DNA from: Flavobacterium sp. KMS
GTDB taxonomy: Bacteria; Bacteroidota; Bacteroidia; Flavobacteriales; Flavobacteriaceae
DNA length: 64,000 bases
Direction: 5' to 3'
Assembly (NCBI RefSeq): GCF_000813005.1
Contig: NZ_JSYP01000002.1
Coordinates: 124,001 to 188,000, forward strand
Part shown: piece after piece, positions 1 through 9,310 of the stretch
Layout: each line of letters starts with the position of its first letter
How positions within the stretch are numbered: position 1 is the first letter of the stretch
Made by a program: the position numbers and the translations under genes
The notes under the pieces: generated by a model
Databases searched by the model: none
Told to the model about the DNA's origin: nothing
What the model saw: the letters and a program-made list of their open reading frames with translations, nothing else

Positions 1-19
1 GTATAAAATCTGACCCAAC

Positions 20-1090
20 TTAAACATCTAGCTCTTTTAGTATTTTTCTAATTGTTAATACCAATAATACCAAAAAAATAGCTAAAAAACCGCCGATTAC
101 TAATCCTTTAATCTTACCGAAATGTGTTTTAGTTAAGGGTAAAATAGGTCTGTCAATTATCTGTATTAAAGGTGTTTCCTTGCGTAATGTTACTTTAGCC
201 AACTCAGATTGTTTAACCAATTCAGTTAATATAGCTGTATTAGCCTGTACATCAACTTGTCTCCGAACTGAAGGAGCTCGACGTACATTAAGAGCTGGGT
301 TTAAATTAAAAGTATTATCGTTCGCAACTGCTACTCCTGTTATTGCTCCGTTAAGTTCAGCCCTAATAGAATCAGTCTGTCTTTGTAAAACTAACATATT
401 CGTTCTTGCTTTTTTACTTTTGGTATCAACATAAAAATCAGATACATTTTTAGCAAGTGCTTCGCAAAAATATTTTGCAAATAACTCATTGGTAGAAGAC
501 ATATCTATATTAATAATAGCTACTTTTTTATCTTTTTGACCAACTGCTAATCCACCTATAGATAAACCTTGATAAATAGAACCTAAAATACTATCATGAA
601 CCCTTGTAAAGTACTTACGGTCTGTATTTATTAGAAACTGAATGTTTGCTAATTTAGGTTTATCTTTCCAACTTTTTCTTAGTTCGTTAATCTCAATATA
701 CATTTCTGTTAAAGAAATTATTTTTCCATTGTAATTAACAGGCGTCAATAAAGTTTGCTCGACCATCCTACGAGATTTAAATAACTCTGTTAAATTTGAA
801 CCTGTAAAAATACTTCCTCCTCCTCCTCCAAGGTCAAGTCCTAGTGAGCCTGCTAGTCCTAATGCACTACCTAGACCACCTCCCGATTTCTCATCCTCTA
901 ATGCAAAAGATAAAGTTGCTGTATAGATTGGTTTTTTTATAAAAGAATATGTCAATCCTAAAACAGCTCCTACTATTCCTGCCAATAGAATCACTTTCCA
1001 TTGAGATAGCAAATAATCATACCACTCCTTTGCTTTTACTAATAATTCTTTTAACGAAATTTCATCGTTTTCAATAGGTCTATTATCCAT
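20..1090 (-). CDS. Wzz-type polysaccharide chain-length/co-polymerase protein
   Basis: This 356-residue inner membrane protein probably sets chain length or couples polymerisation to export of the polysaccharide made by the locus. It has a membrane segment near residues 33-50 and another close to the C-terminus (about 328-347), with a periplasmic region between them, which is the Wzz/PCP layout. A Gly/Leu-rich stretch at about residues 69-95 follows the first membrane segment. No Walker motifs or tyrosine tail are present, so it lacks the kinase half found in the Wzc protein of this locus. It lies 15 bp downstream of the large SLBB export gene and is probably cotranscribed with it. The family call is confident; which polymer it controls is inference. 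Confidence 0.85.
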   Translation of the reverse strand: MDNRPIENDEISLKELLVKAKEWYDYLLSQWKVILLAGIVGAVLGLTYSFIKKPIYTATLSFALEDEKSGGGLGSALGLAGSLGLDLGGGGGSIFTGSNLTELFKSRRMVEQTLLTPVNYNGKIISLTEMYIEINELRKSWKDKPKLANIQFLINTDRKYFTRVHDSILGSIYQGLSIGGLAVGQKDKKVAIINIDMSSTNELFAKYFCEALAKNVSDFYVDTKSKKARTNMLVLQRQTDSIRAELNGAITGVAVANDNTFNLNPALNVRRAPSVRRQVDVQANTAILTELVKQSELAKVTLRKETPLIQIIDRPILPLTKTHFGKIKGLVIGGFLAIFLVLLVLTIRKILKELDV

Positions 1091-1105
1091 TCTTAAAACT
1101 TATTT

Positions 1106-3583
1106 TTACTTAAAAGCAGTTAGTATCAATAATGCTAAACTCGAAACCACACTACCTATTCCAACCCACTCTCCAGCTGTCATTTTTTTAGTTACTGGCT
1201 TCTCAGGAACAACAATTTGAGAATCAGGCGTAACTTTTGGATAAGATCTAAAAAATAAAAAGGAACTAGCTACAGCTGCTTTACCATTTGGATATATGAT
1301 ATAAGCTTTCTTCTTCCAACCCATATTATCGACGCCTCCAACTGCATTTAAATAATATTTAAAACTTTTTCCACTTCTATATGGAATTTCTGAAGTCAAC
1401 AACACATTCCCTGTTACTTTTACACCTTCATTATAAGTTGCTACTTCTATTTCGTCACCAGGAAACAAAGTAACATTTGAGTAATGATTTTTGTCCTTAA
1501 CAATCCTTTCCCAATCTACAGGAATGGTAGCATACTTTAATTCTTCTTTTAATTTTTTAGCTAACTTCTTCTCCTTTAAAGTATCTTTTGAGAAATTCAA
1601 ATCTATACTTTCAAGCATTTCGATTTGCTCTTCTTTGATAGGTCTTTTAATCTTCATTCCGTCAAGATTAGCAATTGATGTCAATCCTCCTGCACGCATC
1701 ACAACATTATAAACTGTTTCTTTTTTATTCGCCAAAACGTACTTTCCAGGATAAGAAACTGCTCCACTTATTTTTACCATTTCTGGCTTTTCATAAACAG
1801 CCATTCTTCGTATGTTAATAACATCAAAAGGCATTAATAAAAAGTTCTTTATCTGTTCATTATTATCTGCTGTAATTTCAAGTTCAAATACATCAACTCG
1901 CTTTGGATCCGTATCATTTATCGCATCCGACTTTTTCATTCTTGCTACTTCAACTCTTTTTGATGCAGAACCTGTTAATCCACCAACTTGAACAACCAAA
2001 TCATTCAAAGTTAAATTTTCATAATACTCGTATATTCCAGGGTTCTTAACTTCTCCATCAATTGTAATTTTATATTCTTCTCTAAAATCTAAAATAGAAT
2101 ATACTGTTACAATGTCTTCTCTTTTCAAAAGTATATCAGCATTCAAATCTCCAGACAAAGCATTTACTAAATCAACATTCACAATTTCTGTTGTTAAATC
2201 AGATTTTAAACGAATAATTCTTGCTCTCTTTGTATATGCATCTTCTTTCAAACCTTCCGCTCTGGTTATTAATTCAGATATACGCATACCTTCTGAAAAA
2301 GAATAGAAATCTGGTCTAAAAACGGCTCCTTCAATTTGAATACGATTTGCGAATCTATTTAAAATTTTTGCAACTTTAACAACATCTCCAGACTGTGGTT
2401 GATATACACTAAATTCACTTTCGTTCACATCATGTACCTTAAATTCTTTCCCTGTTTTTTGCAATATATTTACAGATGCTGTATAGGCAAACTCATTAAA
2501 TCCTGAAGCAAATGATAATAAGTCACTAAACGTTTCTCCTTTTTTCATTTCAAAAATTCCTGGACGCTTTACTTCCCCTTCTAACGTAACTCTCTGGCTA
2601 TAAGCAGGAATCCTAATCACGTCATTTTCTTTCAAACTTACATTATCAGATTGATCACCTTTTACTAGAAATTTATAAATATCTATATTTTTATAAATTT
2701 TGCTATTACGAATCAATTCAATGTTTCTATAACTTCCATTCTTCCCAGGTCCTCCTGCTAAATGCAAAGCATTATAAACGGTTGCTAAAGATGAAACAGA
2801 ATAATTTCCAGGTTGTTTTCCTCCAACAATGGTAACTTTAATAGTACGTATTTGCCCCAAACTAACACTAACTTGAGATTGTCCAGAACGTACTGTACTA
2901 TAAACTCTTGCTATTGCAGCTTTTATTTTTTGAGTAGCAGCTTCAATTGTCATTCCTGAAACAGCAATTTGGCCAACATATTGTATCGTAATTTTTCCTT
3001 CAACACTCACTGGAATATTGTCATCAAATTCCTGAACGCCATAAACACTAATTTGCAATTCATCTCCAGGTCCAAGAATATAATTCATTGGTGTAGCTAA
3101 TTTTAAATCAGGCTCAAAATTTAAAGTTGGATTATCAAACAATTCAGAACCAAAAATTAAAGCGTTTACAGAATCCTTAATTTTGTTATTAACTACTTCT
3201 TGTTGCTTCCTTCCAAACTCAGTTTTTTTATTCTTGTCCTTATCTTTTAGATTCTTATCATCTGAATCCTTATCATTTGAACTCTTCTTTTTTGGCTCTT
3301 TTCTAGAGATTTCGTCCACTCTTGTTTTTAACTTCGAAAATTCAGATTTACTCATCCCTTTTGACAAAATTGCTTCCTCTGCATCATCTATAGTAAGGTC
3401 TTTAGCATTTAATTGATTCTTAATTTTATTAATATCACTATCAGATAAATAATCAACCTTAACAGTACTTAAATCCTTTGACTGTAGGATATCCTGAGCT
3501 GACATATTTAATGATACAAAAAAAGTAAATAATAATACTAGTACTGCGGTTATCTTTTTCATAGTTAATTTAGTCGAATTCAT
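1106..3583 (-). CDS. SLBB-domain polysaccharide export outer membrane protein
   Basis: This 825-residue protein is a polysaccharide export protein of the Wza/SLBB superfamily. It has an N-terminal signal sequence, a Lys/Asp-rich low-complexity stretch at about 90-125, a poly_export domain at about 165-245 (beginning NYILGPGDELQISVYG) and then several SLBB-like repeats. A hydrophobic helix lies near the C-terminus. It is about three times the length of the Wza lipoprotein of this locus and has no lipobox Cys. The chosen start is the first Met; a second Met seven codons later (3562) gives a more standard signal peptide and may be the real start. It sits between rfbB and the wzz-like gene, forming a second export module. 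Confidence 0.85.
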   Translation of the reverse strand: MNSTKLTMKKITAVLVLLFTFFVSLNMSAQDILQSKDLSTVKVDYLSDSDINKIKNQLNAKDLTIDDAEEAILSKGMSKSEFSKLKTRVDEISRKEPKKKSSNDKDSDDKNLKDKDKNKKTEFGRKQQEVVNNKIKDSVNALIFGSELFDNPTLNFEPDLKLATPMNYILGPGDELQISVYGVQEFDDNIPVSVEGKITIQYVGQIAVSGMTIEAATQKIKAAIARVYSTVRSGQSQVSVSLGQIRTIKVTIVGGKQPGNYSVSSLATVYNALHLAGGPGKNGSYRNIELIRNSKIYKNIDIYKFLVKGDQSDNVSLKENDVIRIPAYSQRVTLEGEVKRPGIFEMKKGETFSDLLSFASGFNEFAYTASVNILQKTGKEFKVHDVNESEFSVYQPQSGDVVKVAKILNRFANRIQIEGAVFRPDFYSFSEGMRISELITRAEGLKEDAYTKRARIIRLKSDLTTEIVNVDLVNALSGDLNADILLKREDIVTVYSILDFREEYKITIDGEVKNPGIYEYYENLTLNDLVVQVGGLTGSASKRVEVARMKKSDAINDTDPKRVDVFELEITADNNEQIKNFLLMPFDVINIRRMAVYEKPEMVKISGAVSYPGKYVLANKKETVYNVVMRAGGLTSIANLDGMKIKRPIKEEQIEMLESIDLNFSKDTLKEKKLAKKLKEELKYATIPVDWERIVKDKNHYSNVTLFPGDEIEVATYNEGVKVTGNVLLTSEIPYRSGKSFKYYLNAVGGVDNMGWKKKAYIIYPNGKAAVASSFLFFRSYPKVTPDSQIVVPEKPVTKKMTAGEWVGIGSVVSSLALLILTAFK

Positions 3584-3592
3584 TTAGATAGC

Positions 3593-3616
3593 CCTAATTC
3601 AATATCCTGAATTAGG
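3593..3616 (-). other. Intergenic hairpin between SLBB export gene and rfbB
   Basis: A perfect 9-bp inverted repeat (CCTAATTCA / TGAATTAGG) with a 6-nt loop lies in the 44-bp gap between rfbB and the SLBB gene. No T-tract follows on either strand, so it is not a standard intrinsic terminator. It could be an mRNA processing or stability element. Confidence 0.4.
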
Positions 3617-3627
3617 AATTACCATCT

Positions 3628-4674
3628 TTAAGAATATTGTTTTTTATAGTAATCTTTATAAGTCCCAGAAGTTACATTTTGTAACCACTCTTCATTATTC
3701 AGATACCAGTTTATGGTTCTTTCTAATCCTTCTTCAAAAGTAACAGAAGGCTTCCATCCTAATTCTGTATTAATTTTTGAGGCATCAATTGCATAACGTA
3801 AATCATGTCCAGGTCTATCTTTTACGTACGTAATTAATTCTTGAGAATTTCCTTTATTTCTTCCTAATTTCTCATCCATGATTTGACATAATAATTTTAC
3901 CAAATCAATATTCTTCCATTCATTAAAGCCTCCAATATTATAGGTCTCATGATTTTTACCTTCATGAAAAACTAAATCAATAGCAATAGCATGATCCTCA
4001 ACGAATAACCAATCCCGAGTATAATTCCCATCTCCGTATACTGGTAATGGTTTGTTATTGATAATATTATTGATAAAAAGTGGGATTAATTTTTCAGGAA
4101 AATGATAAGATCCATAATTATTTGAACAGTTCGTTAAAACATAAGGCAATCCATAAGTTTCTCCATAAGCTCTCACAAAATGATCTGAACTTGCTTTCGA
4201 AGCAGAATAAGGGGAATTAGGGTCATATGATGTTTTTTCTGTAAACAGTCCTTCAGCCCCAAGTGAACCATAAACCTCGTCAGTACTAATGTGATAAAAT
4301 CTTTTTCCCTCGAAATTGTTTTTCCATTGGTTTTTGGCTGCATTCAATAAATTCATTGTGCCAATAACATTTGTTCTAACAAATGCTAACGGATCTTCTA
4401 TTGAACGATCTACATGAGATTCAGCTGCTAAATGCAAAACACCTTCAAAATTATTTTCAGAAAAAAGTTCGTTTATAAAAGATTCATTAACAATATCTCC
4501 TTTAATAAAAGTATAATTTGGTTCATTCTCGATATCTTTAATGTTTTCTAGATTACCCGCATATGTCAATGCATCTAAATTAAATATTTGATACTCTGGA
4601 TATTTTTTCACGAAACGTCTTACTACGTGTGACCCAATAAATCCAGCACCTCCTGTTATAAGTATTTTTTTCAT
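3628..4674 (-). CDS. rfbB: dTDP-glucose 4,6-dehydratase
   Basis: RmlB converts dTDP-glucose to dTDP-4-keto-6-deoxy-glucose, the branch point to dTDP-rhamnose and other 6-deoxy or amino sugars. The 348-residue protein is full length for this extended SDR enzyme. It has the NAD-binding GGAGFIGS motif at residues 8-15, the dehydratase-specific STDEVYG motif with Asp132 and Glu133, and the catalytic YxxxK pair Tyr156/Lys160. The partner genes rfbA, rfbC and rfbD are not in the window and may lie beyond its left edge. It follows manC by 9 bp and is probably in the same operon. Confidence 0.95.
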   Translation of the reverse strand: MKKILITGGAGFIGSHVVRRFVKKYPEYQIFNLDALTYAGNLENIKDIENEPNYTFIKGDIVNESFINELFSENNFEGVLHLAAESHVDRSIEDPLAFVRTNVIGTMNLLNAAKNQWKNNFEGKRFYHISTDEVYGSLGAEGLFTEKTSYDPNSPYSASKASSDHFVRAYGETYGLPYVLTNCSNNYGSYHFPEKLIPLFINNIINNKPLPVYGDGNYTRDWLFVEDHAIAIDLVFHEGKNHETYNIGGFNEWKNIDLVKLLCQIMDEKLGRNKGNSQELITYVKDRPGHDLRYAIDASKINTELGWKPSVTFEEGLERTINWYLNNEEWLQNVTSGTYKDYYKKQYS

Positions 4675-4683
4675 TTTATTTTA

Positions 4684-5691
4684 TTAATTCAACAATTCTG
4701 AATTTTCTTTTTCTAAATCACAATATAAATCCTTAACATCTTGTGAACTTTCTTTTTGCAAAATTAAGTTCGCAGAATCAGTATACACAAAAATAGTGTT
4801 TTTTAATCCTAAAAAAGCAGTGTACTTATCAGAGCCAATAACCATATTTCCGCATTTATCGACAAAATGTCCTTTGTTAATTAAGTAATCATAAACAGAC
4901 TCAAATGAACCTAAATCTGACCATGTAAAAGAAGCTGGTACAACTTTTATTTTCTTACTTCTTTCCATAACTGCATAATCAATGCTTATTGAAGGAATGT
5001 CAAGTGAAAGTTCTAAATCTAAATTACCATTCTGATTAAGTTCCCAAGCTTTTTTAGATTTCTCATATATTTCTGGTTGATATGCTTTCAATTCATCTAA
5101 TAAAACACCTGCTTTAAAACAAAACATTCCACTATTCCATAAAAAGTTCCCTTGTGCAATAAAACTTTTTGCAGTTACACTATTAGGCTTCTCCCTGAAT
5201 GAAATAACATCATCACCTTTTGATTCTATATAACCATAACCAGTCTCTGGTTTTGTCGGAACGATTCCAAAAGTTACGATGTAACCCTCTTTAGCTTTAC
5301 TAATAGCTTTTTTTATCGCTAATTCATATTCTTCCATTTCATCAATAATGTGATCAGATGGCGTTATAATTAGAATATCGTCCGATTGCGAAGCAAATGC
5401 CGCAAAAGCAATTGCTGCTGCTGTATTTCTTGGGGTCGATTCAACTATGTTTATATAAGTTTTATCTAATTTACCCATTACTTTTTCACTCAAATGACAG
5501 TTATCTACATTTCCAACTACCATTGCTTTATCAGCTAGATTTGCATTTCGCTCCACTGTCATTTCAAACAGTGATTTTCCCTCGAAAATTTCTAAATATT
5601 GTTTAGGCATACTTTTACGAGAGAGTGGCCATAATCTGCTACCAATTCCTCCAGTTAAAACAACATGTATAATTGAGTTCTTTGTATTCAT
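4684..5691 (-). CDS. manC: Mannose-1-phosphate guanylyltransferase
   Basis: The enzyme makes GDP-mannose from mannose-1-phosphate and GTP. The nucleotidyltransferase signature GGIGSRLWPLSRKSMPKQ lies at about residues 14-31 and a FREKP motif lies near the middle. At 335 residues it has only the pyrophosphorylase domain and a short beta-helix-like tail. The C-terminal phosphomannose isomerase (cupin) domain of bifunctional AlgA/ManC proteins is missing. It lies 42 bp downstream of the UDP-HexNAc dehydrogenase and 9 bp upstream of rfbB. GDP-mannose could be used directly or feed GDP-fucose synthesis; no gmd or fcl gene is in the window. Confidence 0.9.
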   Translation of the reverse strand: MNTKNSIIHVVLTGGIGSRLWPLSRKSMPKQYLEIFEGKSLFEMTVERNANLADKAMVVGNVDNCHLSEKVMGKLDKTYINIVESTPRNTAAAIAFAAFASQSDDILIITPSDHIIDEMEEYELAIKKAISKAKEGYIVTFGIVPTKPETGYGYIESKGDDVISFREKPNSVTAKSFIAQGNFLWNSGMFCFKAGVLLDELKAYQPEIYEKSKKAWELNQNGNLDLELSLDIPSISIDYAVMERSKKIKVVPASFTWSDLGSFESVYDYLINKGHFVDKCGNMVIGSDKYTAFLGLKNTIFVYTDSANLILQKESSQDVKDLYCDLEKENSELLN

Positions 5692-5733
5692 AATCTATTT
5701 TTAACTAATAAAACAAGTAGATGTATCTTAATT

Positions 5734-7017
5734 TTATAGTCTATTATCTGCTACATTTCCTAGTACCCCTTTTACATCGTACAACAAGCTATTTGTTTTT
5801 TGTAATTCTGTAAAGTTCAAATTTAAAAAATCTGTATGCGCTACACCTAAGACAACAGCATCAAACTTTTCATTAGGAATTGTATTTGTTATATCTAATT
5901 TATATTCTTTATGTACTTCTTCTAAACTTGCTAATGGATCAAATATTGTAATTGTAATACCATATTCTTTCAAAGCCTGAATTAAATCAACAATTTTAGT
6001 ATTGCGAACATCAGGACAATTCTCTTTAAATGTAATTCCTAGCATTAAAAGATTAGCTCCATTTACATAAATTCCTTTTTTAAGCATTAACTTCACTACT
6101 TGCGAAGCAATGTATTCTCCCATACTATCGTTTAAACGTCGTCCAGCTAAAATAATTTCTGGATGATATCCAAACTCTTGAGCTCTTTGTGCCAAATAAT
6201 AAGGATCTACACCTATACAATGACCTCCAACTAGTCCTGGCTTAAATGGCAAAAAATTCCATTTTGTTCCTGCGGCTTTTAAAACAGCTTGAGTATCAAT
6301 TTGCATCAAATTGAATATTTTAGCTAATTCATTTACAAATGCGATATTAATATCTCTTTGTGAATTTTCAATAACCTTTGCCGCTTCAGCAACTTTTATT
6401 GTTGGTGCCAAATGCGTTCCAGCTGTAATAACAGTTTTATACAAGTCATCGACTCTCTTCCCTATTTCTGGAGTTGAGCCGGATGTTACTTTTAATATTT
6501 TTTCGACAGTATGCTCTTTATCTCCAGGATTAATTCGTTCTGGAGAATAACCTGCATAAAAATCAACATTATATTTTAATCCAGATATTTTTTCCAAAAC
6601 GGGAACACATTCCTCCTCTGTTACGCCTGGATAAACAGTAGATTCGTAAATAACAATATCTCCTTTTTTTAAAACAGAACCAACCGTTTCACTTGATTTA
6701 TATAATGGAGTTAAATCTGGTCTATTATTTTTATCAACTGGAGTTGGTACTGTAACAATATAATAATTACAGTCTTTTATATCCTCTATTTTAGAAGTAC
6801 AATACAATCCAACAGTATCCCCAACTTCACTAAGTAATACTTTCTGTAATGTCTCATCATCAACTTCTAATGTTGTGTCAGTACCAGATTGTAAAGAAGT
6901 AATTCTAGTCTGATTGATATCGAAACCAACAACCGGATATTTTGTAGAAAATAACCTAGCCAATGGCAAACCAACATAACCTAAGCCTATAACTGCTATT
7001 TTTATGTTTTTCTCCAT
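5734..7017 (-). CDS. tviB: UDP-N-acetyl-hexosamine dehydrogenase (VipA/TviB/WbpO type)
   Basis: This 427-residue NAD-dependent enzyme probably oxidises UDP-GlcNAc or UDP-GalNAc at C6 to the uronic acid. The N-terminal Rossmann motif is GLGYVGLPLA (about 11-20). The catalytic Cys is in GGHCIGVDPYYL (about residue 267), a form typical of UDP-HexNAc rather than UDP-Glc dehydrogenases. Both NAD-binding and UDP-binding domains are present at normal length. Pairing with a TviC-like 4-epimerase in the same locus matches the Vi-antigen/WbpO-WbpP route to UDP-GalNAcA. It is the first gene of the second transcription unit, with its own promoter and a leader hairpin. Exact substrate is inference. Confidence 0.88.
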   Translation of the reverse strand: MEKNIKIAVIGLGYVGLPLARLFSTKYPVVGFDINQTRITSLQSGTDTTLEVDDETLQKVLLSEVGDTVGLYCTSKIEDIKDCNYYIVTVPTPVDKNNRPDLTPLYKSSETVGSVLKKGDIVIYESTVYPGVTEEECVPVLEKISGLKYNVDFYAGYSPERINPGDKEHTVEKILKVTSGSTPEIGKRVDDLYKTVITAGTHLAPTIKVAEAAKVIENSQRDINIAFVNELAKIFNLMQIDTQAVLKAAGTKWNFLPFKPGLVGGHCIGVDPYYLAQRAQEFGYHPEIILAGRRLNDSMGEYIASQVVKLMLKKGIYVNGANLLMLGITFKENCPDVRNTKIVDLIQALKEYGITITIFDPLASLEEVHKEYKLDITNTIPNEKFDAVVLGVAHTDFLNLNFTELQKTNSLLYDVKGVLGNVADNRL

Positions 7018-7062
7018 TATTACTAGTCTTTTTTAGTTATTTTAATCATTTATTTACACAGC

Positions 7063-7101
7063 TTCGCTTATCCAAGTCACATTTTGACTTCGATAAGCGA
7101 A
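7063..7101 (-). promoter_or_regulatory. Leader hairpin upstream of tviB
   Basis: A long imperfect inverted repeat pairs TTCGCTTATC plus AAGTCA with TGACTT plus GATAAGCGAA, giving 16 bp with a single C-C mismatch and a 5-nt loop. It lies 45 bp before the tviB start codon and just downstream of the predicted transcription start, so it would form the 5' end of the tviB mRNA. No T-tract follows, so it is not an intrinsic terminator. A stability element, protein binding site or pausing hairpin is possible. Confidence 0.65.
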
Positions 7102-7114
7102 CATACAATTTCGG

Positions 7115-7145
7115 CAAATATACCATAATAAGGCTATTAATTCAA
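7115..7145 (-). promoter_or_regulatory. Predicted promoter of tviB operon
   Basis: On the minus strand a -7 element TATATTTG (7115-7122) matches the Bacteroidota consensus TAnnTTTG. It is preceded, after a 20-nt spacer, by the -33 element TTG (7143-7145). Transcription would start near 7108, leaving a leader of about 90 nt that contains the hairpin at 7063-7101. Confidence 0.65.
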
Positions 7146-7250
7146 TATCAAAAACCATGGAAAAATCAAAAAATATATCATTCAACATAAAAAAAACACA
7201 ACCAACTAAAAATCAACACTAAAAAAACAGCTAATAAAAGTATTAAACAT

Positions 7251-7282
7251 AAAAAAATCACTAATTTTAGTGATTCTTTTTT
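7251..7282 (-). terminator. Intrinsic terminator after upxY
   Basis: The stem AATCACTAA / TTAGTGATT (7256-7264 and 7267-7275) is flanked by a run of A on the left and a run of T on the right, so it reads as a terminator on either strand. On the minus strand it lies about 40 bp after the upxY stop codon and upstream of the tviB promoter, splitting the polysaccharide locus into two units. Confidence 0.75.
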
Positions 7283-7323
7283 ATCATAAACTCTTACAAG
7301 TAACCTATGTTCATCTTGTTAAT

Positions 7324-7788
7324 TTATTTATATTTTATCTTTAACACACAGCCTAATGATTCCAAAACCAAAATATAATGAGTATTCGATATTTCTTGAA
7401 CAATTGCATCCTGATTACTAAAAACTCCAGAATCTAACTTTATTTTATCCCCTATTTTAAATGGAACTAATGAAACTTCACTAATGATTGGAGAACTCAA
7501 ACTATTTTTAATAACATTTATTTCTTCATCTCTTACAATTGCTGGCTTTCCTAACCAAAACAAATAACGAATTACCCCAGGTGTTTGAAACACTAAATTT
7601 CTATCCAAATCTTTTAATTGAACAAAAACATAAGAATTAAACAAAGGGACTTCTATCTTTTTTTTCCTATCTGACCATTGTCGAATTTGAGTAATTAATG
7701 GACAATAACACGTTATCCCAATTTTATTTAATTGGTCCGCTACTTTTTTTTCCCATTTGGGCTTCGTATAAACTACGTACCAATTCAT
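7324..7788 (-). CDS. UpxY-type NusG-like transcription antiterminator
   Basis: This 154-residue NusG paralogue starts with the NGN domain (MNWYVVYTKPKWEKKVADQL, residues 1-20) and ends in a KOW-like segment (about 105-154). Known relatives, UpxY proteins of Bacteroides capsule loci and RfaH/LoaP more widely, bind elongating RNA polymerase and prevent premature termination in long polysaccharide operons. Here it is the last gene before an intrinsic terminator, 72 bp downstream of ugd, whereas Bacteroides upxY genes are first in their operon. Action on the following tviB unit or on another capsule segment is inference. Confidence 0.85.
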   Translation of the reverse strand: MNWYVVYTKPKWEKKVADQLNKIGITCYCPLITQIRQWSDRKKKIEVPLFNSYVFVQLKDLDRNLVFQTPGVIRYLFWLGKPAIVRDEEINVIKNSLSSPIISEVSLVPFKIGDKIKLDSGVFSNQDAIVQEISNTHYILVLESLGCVLKIKYK

Positions 7789-7860
7789 TATTATCTACTT
7801 ATTATGAAATTCACTTATAAACATTAATGCAGTAATTCTCAATTAACCACAATCAAGATT

Positions 7861-9252
7861 TCAAGAACCAATTCCTAAATATACGAATCCTATTTTCTCT
7901 AATTCTTCTCTATTTAATATATTTCTCCCGTCAAAAACGAAAGCTGGTTTTTGCATAGAGTCATATATTTTTTCCCAATCATAACCTACAAACTCATCCC
8001 ATTCTGTTAGCACGGCAATTGCATGAGCTCCTAAGCAAGCATCATAAGCATTATCAAAAGTCGCAACCATTTTAGCATTTTCATCTAAACTTCTAGTCTC
8101 TAAATAATTTAAATCATTCAGCATTTTTACTCTGGAAACTTTAGGATCATAAACCGCAATCTTAGCTTGTTCATTTATTAAATCATCTGCTACATAAATT
8201 GCAGCTGACTCACGAGTGTCGTTAGTGTCTTTCTTAAAGGCCCAACCTAAAAATGCTATTTTTTTCCCTGAAACAGTATTATATAATGTCTGAACTATTT
8301 TATTAGAAAATCTTCTTTTCTGGTGGTCATTCATAATAATTACCTGTTCCCAATAATCAGCTACTTCATGTAATCCATATGTCTTAGCAATATAAACTAA
8401 ATTTAGGATATCTTTTTGAAAACATGACCCTCCGAATCCAACTGAAGCTTTAAGAAATTTAGAACCAATTCTGGTATCCATACCAATTGCTCTAGCTACC
8501 TCGTTTACATCTGCCCCAGTTTTCTCACACAATTCAGACATTGCATTAATTGATGATATTCTTTGAGCTAAAAATGCATTTGCAGTCAACTTTGACAATT
8601 CTGATGACCATACATTTGTAGTAAGTATTTTATCTGATGCTACCCAATTAGAATACACCTCTACCAAAGCATCTATGGCTATTTTACCATCTGGTGTAGT
8701 ATCACCACCAATTAAGATTCTATCTGGATTTAATAAATCTGTTACCGCAGTTCCTTCAGCTAAAAATTCTGGATTTGATAGTATTTGAAACTGAACTCCA
8801 TTTCCTGTATTATCCAAAATACTCTTGATTGCCTCTGCAGTTCGCACAGGTAATGTCGATTTTTCGACTACAATCTTATTATCTTTTGCAATTTTTGCAA
8901 TTTGTCTTGCGCATAACTCGATATACTTTAAATCTGCTGCCATACCTTTTCCTTTTCCATAGGTTTTAGTAGGCGTATTTACAGATATGAAAATAATTTG
9001 AGCTTCGTCTATAGCTTTTTCAACATTAGTAGAAAAGAATAAGTTTCGTCCTCTAGCTTCGGCTACAATTTTATCAAGACCTGGTTCATAAATCGGAATG
9101 TTATTAGTATCCTCATCATTCCATGCATTGATTCTTTCTTCATTTAAATCAACTACTGTAACTTGTATATGCGGACATTTTTGCGCTATAACTGCCATTG
9201 TTGGCCCTCCAACATAACCCGCACCAATACAACAAATCTTTGTGATTTTCAT
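7861..9252 (-). CDS. ugd: UDP-glucose 6-dehydrogenase (eukaryotic-like form)
   Basis: The enzyme oxidises UDP-glucose to UDP-glucuronate with two NAD molecules. The 463-residue protein has the Rossmann motif [12 protein letters not shown] near the N-terminus and the catalytic Cys in [10 protein letters not shown] (about residue 273). The length and motifs such as [18 protein letters not shown] look like animal and plant UGDH rather than the shorter bacterial form of roughly 390-440 residues. It lies between the 4-epimerase and upxY. The locus therefore carries two UDP-sugar dehydrogenases of different subfamilies, suggesting two different uronic acids in the product. Confidence 0.93.
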   Translation of the reverse strand: MKITKICCIGAGYVGGPTMAVIAQKCPHIQVTVVDLNEERINAWNDEDTNNIPIYEPGLDKIVAEARGRNLFFSTNVEKAIDEAQIIFISVNTPTKTYGKGKGMAADLKYIELCARQIAKIAKDNKIVVEKSTLPVRTAEAIKSILDNTGNGVQFQILSNPEFLAEGTAVTDLLNPDRILIGGDTTPDGKIAIDALVEVYSNWVASDKILTTNVWSSELSKLTANAFLAQRISSINAMSELCEKTGADVNEVARAIGMDTRIGSKFLKASVGFGGSCFQKDILNLVYIAKTYGLHEVADYWEQVIIMNDHQKRRFSNKIVQTLYNTVSGKKIAFLGWAFKKDTNDTRESAAIYVADDLINEQAKIAVYDPKVSRVKMLNDLNYLETRSLDENAKMVATFDNAYDACLGAHAIAVLTEWDEFVGYDWEKIYDSMQKPAFVFDGRNILNREELEKIGFVYLGIGS

Positions 9253-9310
9253 CTAATTAAATTTATAAATGTTTTATTTTATATTTTTCATTCTATATTA
9301 AAGAATGTTA

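Larger units (their letters stand above)
7018..7323. other. Intergenic region between upxY and tviB
   Basis: This 306-bp gap holds, in minus-strand order, the upxY terminator, an A-rich stretch with no ORF, the tviB promoter and the tviB leader hairpin, each listed separately. I see no additional gene. Confidence 0.7.
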
